This document shows positions 21,241 through 29,785 of a stretch of DNA of 64,000 nt, piece after piece (position 1 is the first letter of the stretch; every line of letters starts with the position of its first letter). The notes under the pieces were generated by a model. That model did no database searches. It was not told the origin of the DNA and saw only the letters and a program-made list of their open reading frames with translations. Origin of the DNA: Sphaerisporangium siamense (GTDB taxonomy: Bacteria; Actinomycetota; Actinomycetes; Streptosporangiales; Streptosporangiaceae); contig NZ_JACHND010000001.1 of NCBI RefSeq assembly GCF_014205275.1, forward strand, positions 1 through 64,000. The letters are read 5' to 3'. The position numbers were made by a program, and so were the translations under genes.

Positions 21241-21954
21241 ATGAGCGACCAGCAGAACAAGCCGCGCGTCCTCGTCGTCGACGACGAGCGCAACATCCGT
21301 GACCTGGTGGGCGTCGCCCTGCGCTTCCACGGCTTCGAGGTGGTCAGCGCCTCGCGGGGGTACGAGGCGCTGGAGCTGGCGCTCTCGGGGGCGCCCGACC
21401 TCATCGTGCTGGACGTCATGCTGCCCGACCTGGACGGGTTCGAGCTGTGCCGCCGGCTGCGCGCCCACGGCGACGACGTCCCCGTCATCTTCCTGACCGC
21501 CCGCGACACCTCGGCCGACACCGTGCACGGGCTCACGCTCGGCGGCGACGACTACGTCACCAAGCCGTTCTCCGTGGAGGCGCTGGTGGCGCGGGCGCGG
21601 GCGGTGCTCCGGAGGGGCCGTCGCGCGTCGGAGGACACCGGCGCGCCGGACCAGGAGGTGCTGACCGTGGCCGACCTCGAACTGGACGAGGCCCGCTGGG
21701 AGGTCAGGCGCGGCGGCGCCCCGGTCGAGCTGTCCCCCACCGAGTTCCGCCTGCTGGCCTTCCTGATGCGCCACCCCGGCCAGGTGCTCACCAAGGCGCA
21801 GTTGCTGGAGCACGTGTGGGGCTTCGGCACGCAGTCGCAGGTCGTGGAGACCTACATCTCCTACCTGCGCCGCAAGCTGGACCCGCTCGGCCCGCCGCTC
21901 ATCCACACCCAGCGCGGCGTGGGGTACGCGCTGCGCCCCGCGCAGGACGCGTGA
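21241..21954 (+). CDS. OmpR-family response regulator
   Basis: This 237-residue two-component regulator has a receiver domain (about 8-122) with the acidic pair D14-D15, the phosphoacceptor D58 in LIVLDVMLPDLDG, T86 and K108 (YVTKPF). A winged-helix DNA-binding domain follows (about 140-232: LSPTEFRLLAFLMRHPGQVL, VETYISYLRRKL, RGVGYALRP). Its sensor kinase follows 61 nt downstream. The arrangement and the RR-HK order match actinobacterial TcrA/PrrA-like or MprA-like systems, but the signal is unknown. Confidence 0.93.
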   Translation: MSDQQNKPRVLVVDDERNIRDLVGVALRFHGFEVVSASRGYEALELALSGAPDLIVLDVMLPDLDGFELCRRLRAHGDDVPVIFLTARDTSADTVHGLTLGGDDYVTKPFSVEALVARARAVLRRGRRASEDTGAPDQEVLTVADLELDEARWEVRRGGAPVELSPTEFRLLAFLMRHPGQVLTKAQLLEHVWGFGTQSQVVETYISYLRRKLDPLGPPLIHTQRGVGYALRPAQDA

Positions 21955-22015
21955 TGCCGCGCCCGAATACTCCGGCGAAGGCGCCTTTCGTCCGGAGACC
22001 AGGCACGATGGCATC

Positions 22016-23374
22016 GTGATGACGCTCAGAGGACGCCTCCTCGCCGGACTGCTCTCGGTGACGCTGGTGGGCCTGGCCGTCCTGTCGGTGGTCAGCGTCC
22101 TGGTGCTGCGCAGTCACATGATCGACCGCACGGACGCGGCGCTGGCCGCCGCCGCGCGGGCGTCGGCCGCCCGGCTCGGCAAGGCGACGGGCATCGCCCT
22201 GGTCAACGCCAGCCCCACGTACGCGATCGCCGTGCTGAACACCACCACCAACCGCGGCCGGCTGCTGTCCGGCGACGACGCCGAGGCGGCCGGGCTGCCC
22301 GCCGTCCTGGAGGGCCTCGGCGCGGCGAAGGTGACGGCGCTCGCCGACGCCGGCCGGCCGTTCGCGCTCAGCGAGCGGCTGCGCGCGGCGGCGGCCCACA
22401 TGCCGAGCGGCCAGCGCGTGATCGTCTTCGCGGTGCCGCTCGACGAGGTGTCCGACTCGATACGCCAGCTCGTCGTCACCGAACTGGTCACCGGGGCCGT
22501 TCTCATGATCCTGCTCGCGCTGCTCGGCAGGTCGCTGATCGGCAAGGGCCTCGCGCCGCTGTCGCGCATGGCGACGACCGCCAAACTGGTCGCCGAGGGA
22601 GGCGACCTGTCGGCCCGCATGCCCGAGGGCAGGTCCGAGGCCGGGCACCTCGGTTCCACGATCAACGTCATGCTGACCCGCATCCAGGACGCCTTCGCCG
22701 CCCGCTGGGCGTCGGAGGAACGCGTCCGCCGCTTCGCCGCCGACGCCTCCCACGAGCTGCGCAACCCGCTCACCACGATCTCCGGGTACGCCGAGCTGTA
22801 CCGGCAGGGCGCGATCCCCGACGAGGAGGTGCCGCAGGTGATGCGCCGCATCGAGGACGAGGCGGGCCGCATGACCCGGCTGGTCTCCGAGCTGCTGGAG
22901 CTGGCCCGGCTGGACAAGGGCTCGCCCCTCAGCGTCGCGCCCGTCGATCTGACCGCGGTGGCGATGGAGGTCGCCGACGACTTCGCCGCGCTGAACCCCG
23001 ACCATCCGGTGCGGGTCGCGGCGCCGGACAGACTGGTCGCGGTGGTGGACGAGGCGCGGATCCGCCAGGTGCTGGTCAACCTGCTGGCCAACGTCCGCGC
23101 GCACACCCCGCCCGGGACCGGGGCGACCGTGCGGCTGGAAGCGCCGGTGGTGCTGGAGGTGAGCGACGACGGCCCGGGCATGTCCCCGGAGAACGCGGCG
23201 CGCGCCTTCGACCGGTTCCACCACGCCTCCTCCGACGACAGCGACGGCAGCGGCCTCGGCCTGGCGATCGTCCAGGCCATCGCGAGCGCGCACGGCGGCC
23301 AGGCGACCCTGCGTTCCCTGCCCGGGCAGGGAACCGTGGTCCGCGTCGAGGTCCCCGACCTCGCGGCCCGCTGA
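22016..23374 (+). CDS. Sensor histidine kinase
   Basis: This 452-residue membrane kinase is the partner of the upstream response regulator. Helix 1 is at about 12-32, the outer sensor domain at 33-150 and helix 2 at 151-175. A HAMP linker includes APLSRMATTAKLVAEGGDLS. The HisKA domain has phosphoacceptor H246 in FAADASHELRNPLTTISGYA. The HATPase has N box RQVLVNLLANVRAHTPPG, G1 VSDDGPGMSPENA and G2 SDGSGLGLAIV. Translation probably starts at the GTG of a GTG-ATG pair. Confidence 0.93.
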   Translation: MMTLRGRLLAGLLSVTLVGLAVLSVVSVLVLRSHMIDRTDAALAAAARASAARLGKATGIALVNASPTYAIAVLNTTTNRGRLLSGDDAEAAGLPAVLEGLGAAKVTALADAGRPFALSERLRAAAAHMPSGQRVIVFAVPLDEVSDSIRQLVVTELVTGAVLMILLALLGRSLIGKGLAPLSRMATTAKLVAEGGDLSARMPEGRSEAGHLGSTINVMLTRIQDAFAARWASEERVRRFAADASHELRNPLTTISGYAELYRQGAIPDEEVPQVMRRIEDEAGRMTRLVSELLELARLDKGSPLSVAPVDLTAVAMEVADDFAALNPDHPVRVAAPDRLVAVVDEARIRQVLVNLLANVRAHTPPGTGATVRLEAPVVLEVSDDGPGMSPENAARAFDRFHHASSDDSDGSGLGLAIVQAIASAHGGQATLRSLPGQGTVVRVEVPDLAAR

Positions 23375-23440
23375 CCCGCGCGGCCGCTCCCCCGCCGTCC
23401 GGCCACGGTTCAGGAACGTTCCAGCGCCGGTGGCGCGCGG

Positions 23441-24412
23441 TCAGACGGTGATGACGAACTTGCCGCGGGCGCGGCCTTCGCGCAGGTGGCGCAGGGCCTC
23501 GGGGGCCTGGTCCAGCGGGTAGGCGCGGTCGATGACGGGCCTGAGCGCGCCGGACTCGATGAGGTCGGTCAGGGCCAGCAGGTCCTCCAACGGCTCCGCC
23601 GAGAGCAGCGGGCGCAGGGTGTGGCCGACGAACGGGTTCAGGACCAGCGAGACGAGCTGCCGATGGGTGCCGCCGAGCCAGCGGCCTCTCCCTTCGCCGC
23701 CGGCGAGGACGAGAGTGCCCCGGGGCGCGAGGGCGGAGCGCATGACCCGGAGCGAACGGACGCCCGCGATGTCGATGGCGACGTCGAACCCGCGCGCCCG
23801 GGTGGCGAAGTCCTCGCGGGTGTAGTCGATGACGTCCTCCGCGCCGAGCGAGCGGACCAGGTCGGCCTTGCCGGTACCGCACACGCCGGTGACCTCGCCG
23901 CCGAACGCCTTGGCGATCTGCACCGCGTACGTCCCGACGCCTCCCCCGGCGCCGGTGATCAGCACCCGCTGCCCCGGCCGCACCCGGCCGGCGTCCCGGA
24001 CGGCCTTGAGCGCGGTGCAGGCGGACGCGGGGACGGCCGCCGCCTGCTCCAGGGTGAGGCTCGGCGGCTTGGGCGCGAGCCGGTCCTCACGGACGGCGGC
24101 GTACTCGGCGTACGACCCGTCGCTGGTGCCGAACACCTCGTCTCCGGGGGCGAACCGGGTCACGTTCCGGCCGACCTCCTCGACGACCCCGGCGATGTCG
24201 CGGCCCCGGACGGGGAGCTTCGGCCTGCGCAGCCCGAAGCCCGCGAGCCTGACCGGGTACGGCAGGCCGGTCATCAGGTGCCACACCCCCTGGTCGACGC
24301 CCGCCGCGTGGACCCGGACGAGCACCTCGCCGTCCCCGGCCACCGGCCGCGGGATGTCCCGTAACGCGAGGGCGTCGAACGAGCCGTATCTCTCCTGCAC
24401 GATCGCCTTCAT
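23441..24412 (-). CDS. Zinc-independent MDR oxidoreductase (quinone reductase-like)
   Basis: This 323-residue NAD(P)H-dependent medium-chain dehydrogenase/reductase has an N-terminal GroES-like fold (VRVHAAGVDQGVWHLMTGLP, GDEVFGTSDGSYAEYA) and the Rossmann motif VLITGAGGGVGTYAVQIAKA. The zinc-site GHE found in alcohol dehydrogenases is replaced by GRDIAGVVEEVG, so a quinone/enone reductase role is more likely. The start is ATG 24412 with GGAGAGA upstream. It is downstream of, and on the same strand as, the small XRE regulator (10-nt gap), so probably in its operon. Confidence 0.85.
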   Translation of the reverse strand: MKAIVQERYGSFDALALRDIPRPVAGDGEVLVRVHAAGVDQGVWHLMTGLPYPVRLAGFGLRRPKLPVRGRDIAGVVEEVGRNVTRFAPGDEVFGTSDGSYAEYAAVREDRLAPKPPSLTLEQAAAVPASACTALKAVRDAGRVRPGQRVLITGAGGGVGTYAVQIAKAFGGEVTGVCGTGKADLVRSLGAEDVIDYTREDFATRARGFDVAIDIAGVRSLRVMRSALAPRGTLVLAGGEGRGRWLGGTHRQLVSLVLNPFVGHTLRPLLSAEPLEDLLALTDLIESGALRPVIDRAYPLDQAPEALRHLREGRARGKFVITV

Positions 24413-24422
24413 GGCGTCTCTC

Positions 24423-24638
24423 CTAACTGTCCGGATACTGGAACACGTCGTCGAGCGGTACGTCGAACACCCGGGCGATCTGGAACGCCACCTCCAGCGA
24501 CGGCGAGTACTTGCCCTGCTCAATGGCGATGATCGTCTGCCGGGTCACGCCGATGCGGTCGGCCAGGTCGGCCTGCGTCATCTCTCCGTGCGTGAATCTG
24601 AGGGTCCTGATCGAGTTGGTGATCCTGGTCCGTTTCAC
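24423..24638 (-). CDS. Small XRE-family transcriptional regulator
   Basis: This 71-residue protein is essentially one Cro/C1 helix-turn-helix: ITNSIRTLRFTHGEMTQADL, ADRIGVTRQTIIAIEQGKYS, PSLEVAFQIARVFDVPLDDV. The start is GTG 24638, whose GTGA overlaps the stop of the upstream membrane-protein gene. Tiny XRE repressors joined to a small multi-pass membrane protein are a recurrent pair in Gram-positives. It probably autoregulates the membrane-protein/XRE/oxidoreductase operon; no operator was identified. Confidence 0.85.
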   Translation of the reverse strand: MKRTRITNSIRTLRFTHGEMTQADLADRIGVTRQTIIAIEQGKYSPSLEVAFQIARVFDVPLDDVFQYPDS

Positions 24639-25063
24639 CACGGCTGGAAGCCCCAGCGGTAGGCGGCGATCTTGGCGATCGACCCGAGGATCGCCGACAG
24701 GACGAACGCCAGGTACATCACGTTGGCGATCCAGAACGTGTCCCACTCGGCCAGCGCCATGAGGATCACGGCGACGCCGCCGATGACCACGAACGACTGG
24801 CCGATGTGCTCGCCGAACCGGTAGATCTCGCGGTCACGGACGTCCTTCTTGCCGGCGTCCCGGGGCGAGGCGATGGCGACGGCGATGTTCAGGACGATCC
24901 CTGCCACGATGCCGCCGCCGATGGTCCACAGCATCGTCGCCGCGTACGGCACGTCGGCGAGCGGCTTGTCGCCCGCCCGGCCGAGGACGATGACGACGTA
25001 CACCGCGTACGCCGCGATCGCGACCAACCCCATGATCCACGCGTTCTTCTCTTCTGAGGGCAT
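24635..25063 (-). CDS. Four-helix membrane protein paired with XRE regulator
   Basis: This 142-residue protein has four predicted membrane helices (WIMGLVAIAAYAVYVVIVLG; MLWTIGGGIVAGIVLNIAVA; SFVVIGGVAVILMALAEW; NVMYLAFVLSAILGSIAKIA). No enzymatic motif is visible. I chose ATG 25063 because a TAGACA-17-TACATT promoter ends 6 nt before it, predicting a leaderless mRNA; an ATG at 25111 would lie upstream of that promoter. It overlaps the XRE gene by 4 nt. Its function is unknown. Confidence 0.75.
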   Translation of the reverse strand: MPSEEKNAWIMGLVAIAAYAVYVVIVLGRAGDKPLADVPYAATMLWTIGGGIVAGIVLNIAVAIASPRDAGKKDVRDREIYRFGEHIGQSFVVIGGVAVILMALAEWDTFWIANVMYLAFVLSAILGSIAKIAAYRWGFQPW

Positions 25064-25069
25064 GCCACG

Positions 25070-25098
25070 AATGTAAAGCAGACGCGACACGATGTCTA
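25070..25098 (-). promoter_or_regulatory. Probable leaderless promoter of the membrane-protein/XRE operon
   Basis: On the minus strand TAGACA, a 17-nt spacer and TACATT precede the ATG at 25063 by 6 nt, so the transcript should begin at or next to the A of the start codon. Confidence 0.55.
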
Positions 25099-25165
25099 GT
25101 TTTTTTGACATTACCCAGCTCGGAAGGGGTATCGCCTACCCCAGGGCGGGTGGCGAATAAATCGG

Positions 25166-25195
25166 TTGCGGGCGATCCCGGCGGTCTCGTACCGT
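25166..25195 (+). promoter_or_regulatory. Candidate promoter of a leaderless micro-ORF
   Basis: TTGCGG, an 18-nt spacer and TACCGT (TANNNT) lie 6 nt before the ATG at 25202, the same geometry as the divergent promoter on the other strand. Confidence 0.4.
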
Positions 25196-25201
25196 CAGGG
25201 C

Positions 25202-25222
25202 ATGCGCATTTTTCCTTACTGA
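25202..25222 (+). CDS. Candidate six-codon leader peptide MRIFPY
   Basis: ATG CGC ATT TTT CCT TAC TGA begins 6 nt after a plausible -10 box and has no ribosome site, so it would be translated from the 5' end of a leaderless mRNA. It is followed 7 nt later by a stable hairpin and then by a small ORF with a strong ribosome site. A regulatory leader-peptide role is inference. Confidence 0.35.
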   Translation: MRIFPY

Positions 25223-25229
25223 CGGCCTC

Positions 25230-25251
25230 GATCGGTCCTCGCCGACCGATC
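25230..25251 (+). promoter_or_regulatory. Hairpin in leader of small Pro/Arg-rich ORF
   Basis: A perfect 8-bp stem GATCGGTC/GACCGATC with a 6-nt loop starts 7 nt after the micro-ORF stop. It could be part of an attenuator or a translational control element. A further GC-rich pairing (GCGG...CCGC) is possible around 25290-25332. Confidence 0.45.
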
Positions 25252-25355
25252 CGCCGGCACTCGGCTCTCTGATCCCGTCCATCCAGACGCGGTAGCTGAG
25301 CGGCTTCCCGCGGCATGACCTTCTGCCGCGTCGCCATCCGTAAGGAGACCTTCTT

Positions 25356-25520
25356 ATGCGTGCTCGTTCTTTCCCCACGCCGGTATCCCAGCCGGGCGCC
25401 CAGCCGGGACCTACTCCACAGCCCGCGCGACGCCTGCCTCCGGTTCCGAGGCGTGTGCCGGTGCCGCCCGCGCCCATGCGGCGCGTACCGCCGCCGCGCC
25501 GTCAGCCGAAGGGCCGCTGA
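25356..25520 (+). CDS. Small proline/arginine-rich protein, unknown
   Basis: This is a 54-residue ORF beginning MRARSFPTPVSQPG, with AAGGAGA 6 nt upstream, one of the best ribosome sites in the window. The product has about 17 Pro and 12 Arg, no membrane helix and no signal peptide, and ends RRQPKGR. No family is recognised. The strong site, the dedicated promoter/leader and the intergenic position argue that it is real; a disordered nucleic-acid- or ribosome-binding peptide is only a guess. Confidence 0.5.
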   Translation: MRARSFPTPVSQPGAQPGPTPQPARRLPPVPRRVPVPPAPMRRVPPPRRQPKGR

Positions 25521-25643
25521 CCGGTGTAAAGACGGGACCGTCCGCGCGCCGGGCGGCCCCGTGACGGCGGCGCCCTGCCCCCGCCCTTGACCGCGGTCCC
25601 CTATCCGCAGGTCGGGCCGGGGCGGAGCGCCGCCCTTCCGGGC

Positions 25644-26789
25644 CTACAGTCGTTCGATGATGGTGACGTTGGCCTGGCCGCCGCCTTCGCACATGGTCTG
25701 CAGCCCGTACCGGCCGCCGGTGCGCTCCAGCTCGTGCAGCAGCTTGGTCATCAGGATCGCCCCGGTGCCGCCCAGCGGGTGGCCGAGCGCGATGGCGCCG
25801 CCGTTCGGGTTGGTCCGGGCCGGGTCGGCGCCGATCTCCTTGAGCCAGGCCAGCGGAACCGGCGCGAACGCCTCGTTGATCTCGATGACGTCGATGTCGC
25901 CGATCGACAGCCCGGACCTCTCCAGCGCTCGCCGGGTGGCCGGGATCGGCGCGGTGAGCATGTACACCGGGTCGTCGCCGACGAGGGCCAGCTGGACGAT
26001 CCGGGCACGCGGCGTGAGCCCGTGCGCGCGCATCGCCCGCTCGGAGGCGATCAGTATCGCGCCGGAGCCGTCGGAGATCTGCGAGGAGGTGGCCGCGGTG
26101 ATCCGCCCGCCGTCGCGCAGCGTCTTCAGCCCGGCCATCTTCTCCAGCGTCGTGTCCGCCCGGGGGCCCTCGTCGTCCTCGACCCCGTTGAGCGGCGCGA
26201 TCTGCTCCTTGAAGTAGCCGTTGGCGACGGCCTTGGCGGCCCGCTGGTGGCTCTCGTACGCGTACCGTTCGAGCTCGTCGCGCTCGAAGCCCCACTTCTC
26301 GCACATCAGCTCGGCCCCGCGGAACTGCGAGATCTCCTGCTTGCCGTACCGCTCGACCCACATGTCGCCGAAGGGGAACGGCATCCCCTTCTCCAGCGCG
26401 GCGGTGACGCTCGACCCCATCGGCACGACGCTCATGGACTCGACGCCGGCCGCCACCACCAGGTCCTGCGTACCCGACAGCACGCCCTGGGCCGCGAAGT
26501 GGATCGACTGCTGCGACGAGCCGCACTGCCGGTCGATCGTGACGCCCGGCACGGACTCCGGCAGTCCCGCTGACAGCCACGCGTTGCGGGCGATGTCCAT
26601 GCTCTGCGGTCCGAACTGCATGACGCAGCCCATGATCACGTCCTCGACCGCCGCGGGATCGACACCGGTGCGCTCCACCAGGGCCTTGAGCGTGTGCGCG
26701 GCCAGATCGGTGGGGTGGACGGTGGACAGGCCGCCCTTCTTCTTGCCGACCGGGCTACGGACCGCCCCGACGATGTACGCCTCTGCCAC
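25644..26789 (-). CDS. Acetyl-CoA C-acetyltransferase (thiolase)
   Basis: This enzyme condenses or cleaves acyl-CoA/acetyl-CoA pairs in fatty acid degradation or in acetoacetyl-CoA formation. It has 381 residues from GTG 26789 with an excellent GGAGG site. The catalytic residues are visible: nucleophile Cys89 in TIDRQCGSSQQSIHFAAQ, the C-terminal His in GHPLGGTGA and Cys in CEGGGQ, plus NEAFA. The sequence (VAEAYIVGAVRSPVGKKKGG) matches the many acyl-CoA acetyltransferases of actinomycetes used in beta-oxidation or steroid degradation. It is apparently monocistronic. Confidence 0.92.
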   Translation of the reverse strand: MAEAYIVGAVRSPVGKKKGGLSTVHPTDLAAHTLKALVERTGVDPAAVEDVIMGCVMQFGPQSMDIARNAWLSAGLPESVPGVTIDRQCGSSQQSIHFAAQGVLSGTQDLVVAAGVESMSVVPMGSSVTAALEKGMPFPFGDMWVERYGKQEISQFRGAELMCEKWGFERDELERYAYESHQRAAKAVANGYFKEQIAPLNGVEDDEGPRADTTLEKMAGLKTLRDGGRITAATSSQISDGSGAILIASERAMRAHGLTPRARIVQLALVGDDPVYMLTAPIPATRRALERSGLSIGDIDVIEINEAFAPVPLAWLKEIGADPARTNPNGGAIALGHPLGGTGAILMTKLLHELERTGGRYGLQTMCEGGGQANVTIIERL

Positions 26790-26892
26790 GGTGCCTCCTG
26801 GGGTTCGTCCCACCTGAAACCGAGCAACGTTCGGTACCTGCGAGCGTATTACAGAATAATGCTCCACGGAGAACCGAGCCCGCCCGCGCGCC

Positions 26893-28680
26893 TCACCGCA
26901 CGTACTCGACCTTCTTCCCCGACCGGCCCGGGAACACCACGATCAGGTGCTGCTCGTAGGCGTCCTCCCCGCCCCCGGCGTAGACCCGCACCCGGTACCG
27001 CCCGGGGCCCTTCACCGCGAGGTTCGGCAGACGTACCGCGGTCCCCTGCTCGGCGCCGTCCTCCATCATGGGCACCAGCAGCCGGCCGCTCGTGCTGACC
27101 ACGCCGACCTCCGTCACCTGCTCCCACCCTTTCAGCCGCAGCGGCGGGGCCGAGTCGAACGCCTTCACCGTCAGGCACATCGGCTGGTTCTCGCTCTCGG
27201 TCATCACGGTCACCGCGCCCCCGGCCGCGCCCACGAACCCGTCGTCCAGCGCCGCGTCCCAGCTCTCCTCGCCGATCTCGCCCTCGGGGTCGTAAACGGC
27301 GTACCCACCACCCTCGAACAGGAAGTACGCGGACGTGCCCTCCCGTCGTGCCCGCACCCGCGGCCAGGCTTCAGGGCACCGGGCGTTCTCCTCGGCCACG
27401 AACCGGTCCTCGTCGGCCTTTTTCTCGGCCTCCGAGCGCAGCAGGTCGGGCTGCCGCGCGCCGACCACGTCCGGGCACAGGAACACCAGATCGTCGGGAT
27501 CGGCGCCCCATCCGCTGCGCTCGCTGCCCGCCTCCTCCAGCAGGGCCACCTGCTCCTCGCGTTCCCGCGCCTGGCACAGCCGCCTGCCGTACGCGAGGAC
27601 GTACTGGTCGGCGAGGGTGTCGGGGAACATCGGCGGGACGCCGTCCATGGTGGTGCGCGCGTGGCAGATGAACGCCCTCTCCCGGTCCTCCGGCCGGGTG
27701 TCGCCGTAGGGACGGTACTGCATGGTCCACTCGTAGCACCTGTCATCCCAGCCGCTGTAGGTGAGGCGTGGCCTTTCCTCGGGCTCGATCATCCCGATCA
27801 CCGGCACGAGCACGACCGCCGCCGAGACGATCCTTACGGCACGAGGCGGCCCGCCGGAGGCGACCCCGGCGGGGGCGGACCCGGCGCCGGGACCGGCGAG
27901 CTCATGGGCCGAGCGGGCGAGCCACACCGTGTAGAAGACGTTCAGCTCGTCCGACAGCCAGTTGATCACCAAAGCCTCGGGGCCGAGGAAAGGCACCAGA
28001 AGCGCCCCGAAGAACTCGAACGCGAACGGCATCGTCAGGCCGGCCAGGCCCAGGGTGACCGTGGCACGGCTCCAGCGCTCATCCCGCCGCTGGGCGAGGA
28101 GGATCATGAGCAGCCAGGCGGAGTCGACCAGTGAGAGCAACCAGCCGGTGTTCGGCCACACGACTCCCGGCAGCTCGTCGATCGCGCTCTCCACGGACAG
28201 GGCCACGCAGATCGCGGCGAAGACCAGGCCCAGAGCACGGAACCGCCAGGACTCACCGGTCAGGACCAGGAGGAAGGTCACCCACAGTGGGGCCCACACC
28301 AGCAGGAAGAGGGCCTCGGCGAGCGCGTCGGGAAGCAGCTCGCTCGGCAGCCAGAGGACCGCCGAGTAGGCGGCGGCCAGGTAGAGCAGCCGCCGCAGCC
28401 GGATCACCCGCCGGTCGGCGCCCTTGTCCGCGCGTGGGGGCAGGCGCAGGACCTGCCAGAACATCCACGCGTTGAGGACGGCGACCACGGCTAGCCCGGC
28501 CGCCATGTCCCCGGCCTCCGGGAACCCGTCGCCGAGCATGAATCCACCGCCGGCCCACTCCCAGACCACGCCCAGGTAGAAGACGCGCAGATCGTCGTTG
28601 GCGATGGCGATCACCGCGGCGACGGCCACGGACACCAGGTAGAGCCCGGCCGCGAGCAGCCCTAGATGGCGCCTTGACAC
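26893..28680 (-). CDS. Multi-pass membrane protein with large soluble C-terminal domain, unknown
   Basis: This 595-residue protein starts at GTG 28680 (VSRRHLGLLAAGLYLV) with GAGGGGGA upstream. The N-terminal half holds about seven or eight membrane helices (examples: LAVVAVLNAWMFWQVLRL, ALFLLVWAPLWVTFLLVL, WLLSLVDSAWLLMILLAQ). The remainder is soluble and probably extracytoplasmic: a Cys-containing segment (DDRCYEWTMQYRPYGD, AFICHARTTMDG, LVFLCPDVVGA) and a beta-rich C-terminal domain. I recognise no family. It stands alone between the thiolase and a sortase module. Confidence 0.6.
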   Translation of the reverse strand: MSRRHLGLLAAGLYLVSVAVAAVIAIANDDLRVFYLGVVWEWAGGGFMLGDGFPEAGDMAAGLAVVAVLNAWMFWQVLRLPPRADKGADRRVIRLRRLLYLAAAYSAVLWLPSELLPDALAEALFLLVWAPLWVTFLLVLTGESWRFRALGLVFAAICVALSVESAIDELPGVVWPNTGWLLSLVDSAWLLMILLAQRRDERWSRATVTLGLAGLTMPFAFEFFGALLVPFLGPEALVINWLSDELNVFYTVWLARSAHELAGPGAGSAPAGVASGGPPRAVRIVSAAVVLVPVIGMIEPEERPRLTYSGWDDRCYEWTMQYRPYGDTRPEDRERAFICHARTTMDGVPPMFPDTLADQYVLAYGRRLCQAREREEQVALLEEAGSERSGWGADPDDLVFLCPDVVGARQPDLLRSEAEKKADEDRFVAEENARCPEAWPRVRARREGTSAYFLFEGGGYAVYDPEGEIGEESWDAALDDGFVGAAGGAVTVMTESENQPMCLTVKAFDSAPPLRLKGWEQVTEVGVVSTSGRLLVPMMEDGAEQGTAVRLPNLAVKGPGRYRVRVYAGGGEDAYEQHLIVVFPGRSGKKVEYVR

Positions 28681-28866
28681 ACCGTCCCCCTCATCCGACA
28701 GGAGGATGATCTTAGGGGTGAACCACCACGAAGTATGGCGAATGCCGTGAACCTCCGGAGATTTCCGGAAAAGATCACTCAGCGCAACCTCAGAGCTGCT
28801 CAGCGGGAAGTCATCGGGCACTCATTCGGCGATCCACCAGGGCTTCAACAGAACGTGGGCGACCAC

Positions 28867-29772
28867 TCAGCGTGAGGAGGAGGTCGCCTTCCGGGTGCCC
28901 GTCATCCGGGCGTACACGATCACGTTGTCGACGTAGTGACCGGTCGTACGGTTGTACGTGCCGCCGCAGGTGATCAGCCGCAGCTCGGCCGCGTCCGCGT
29001 TGCCGTACACCCGGTTCGTCGGGAACGTCTTCTTGTCCGCCTGCTCGATGCCGCCCACGGTGAAGATGGCCACCGTGCCGTCCATGCGGGTGACCTCGAT
29101 CGTGTCGCCGTACTGCATCTCGTGCAGCCGGCTGAACACAGCGCTGCGCGTGGTCGTGTCCTTGTGACCGAGCATCACGGCCGGACCGGACTGCCCCGGC
29201 GTCGGGCCGTAGCGGTACCACCCGACCAGGTTGTGGTTGTTGATCGGAGGCGTCTCGATCGCGCCGTCCTTGTCGGTGCCCACCGACTTGATCGGCGCGT
29301 TGATCCCCAGCTTCTGGATGATGAGCCGCTTCGGGCTGGACGGTTGCATCGGCGGCGCGGGCGGCAGGCTCGGCACCGGAGGCGGCGCCGACGACACGGC
29401 CTGCGTCAGCGGCTGCCCCAGGCCGCCCGGCCCCACCGACGGAGCCAGGGACGGCTCGGACTGCAGGCGCAGCGGCGTACGGGACTCCTTCAGGCCGTAC
29501 TGGTCGGGCGCATTCACCATGAACAGCAGCCCGACCACCACCGTGACCACACCCGCGACCGCCGCGATGATGAGCACGGTCCGCATCATCTGGCCCCGGT
29601 CGGAGCGCTGCGGCTGCCCCCACTGGTCCCCGCCGGGGTACTGGTAGTAGAACTGCGGCGGGTACGGCGCCCCCTGCCCAGGCTGTGGATAGCCGTGCGC
29701 GCCCTGCGCTCCCGGGTCGGCGTGCGGATGGCCGCCGTTATCCGGGAACGGGTACTCGGGAGGCGTCGTCAT
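28867..29772 (-). CDS. Class F-like sortase (module 1)
   Basis: This 301-residue membrane transpeptidase has a Pro/Gln/Tyr-rich cytoplasmic N-terminus, one membrane helix (about 63-86), a Pro/Ser stalk and a sortase barrel starting near 148 (RLIIQKLGINAPI). Catalytic H203 is in VMLGHKDT and C269 in RLITCGG. The start is ATG 29772 with GGAGGCACGCG upstream. It lies 14 nt downstream of a signal-peptide plus C-terminal-anchor protein, its likely substrate. The position before DN that I expect to be Arg in class F enzymes is V281; R289 lies later in the strand, so the catalytic Arg is unclear. Confidence 0.85.
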   Translation of the reverse strand: MTTPPEYPFPDNGGHPHADPGAQGAHGYPQPGQGAPYPPQFYYQYPGGDQWGQPQRSDRGQMMRTVLIIAAVAGVVTVVVGLLFMVNAPDQYGLKESRTPLRLQSEPSLAPSVGPGGLGQPLTQAVSSAPPPVPSLPPAPPMQPSSPKRLIIQKLGINAPIKSVGTDKDGAIETPPINNHNLVGWYRYGPTPGQSGPAVMLGHKDTTTRSAVFSRLHEMQYGDTIEVTRMDGTVAIFTVGGIEQADKKTFPTNRVYGNADAAELRLITCGGTYNRTTGHYVDNVIVYARMTGTRKATSSSR

Positions 29773-29785
29773 CGCGTGCCTCCGA

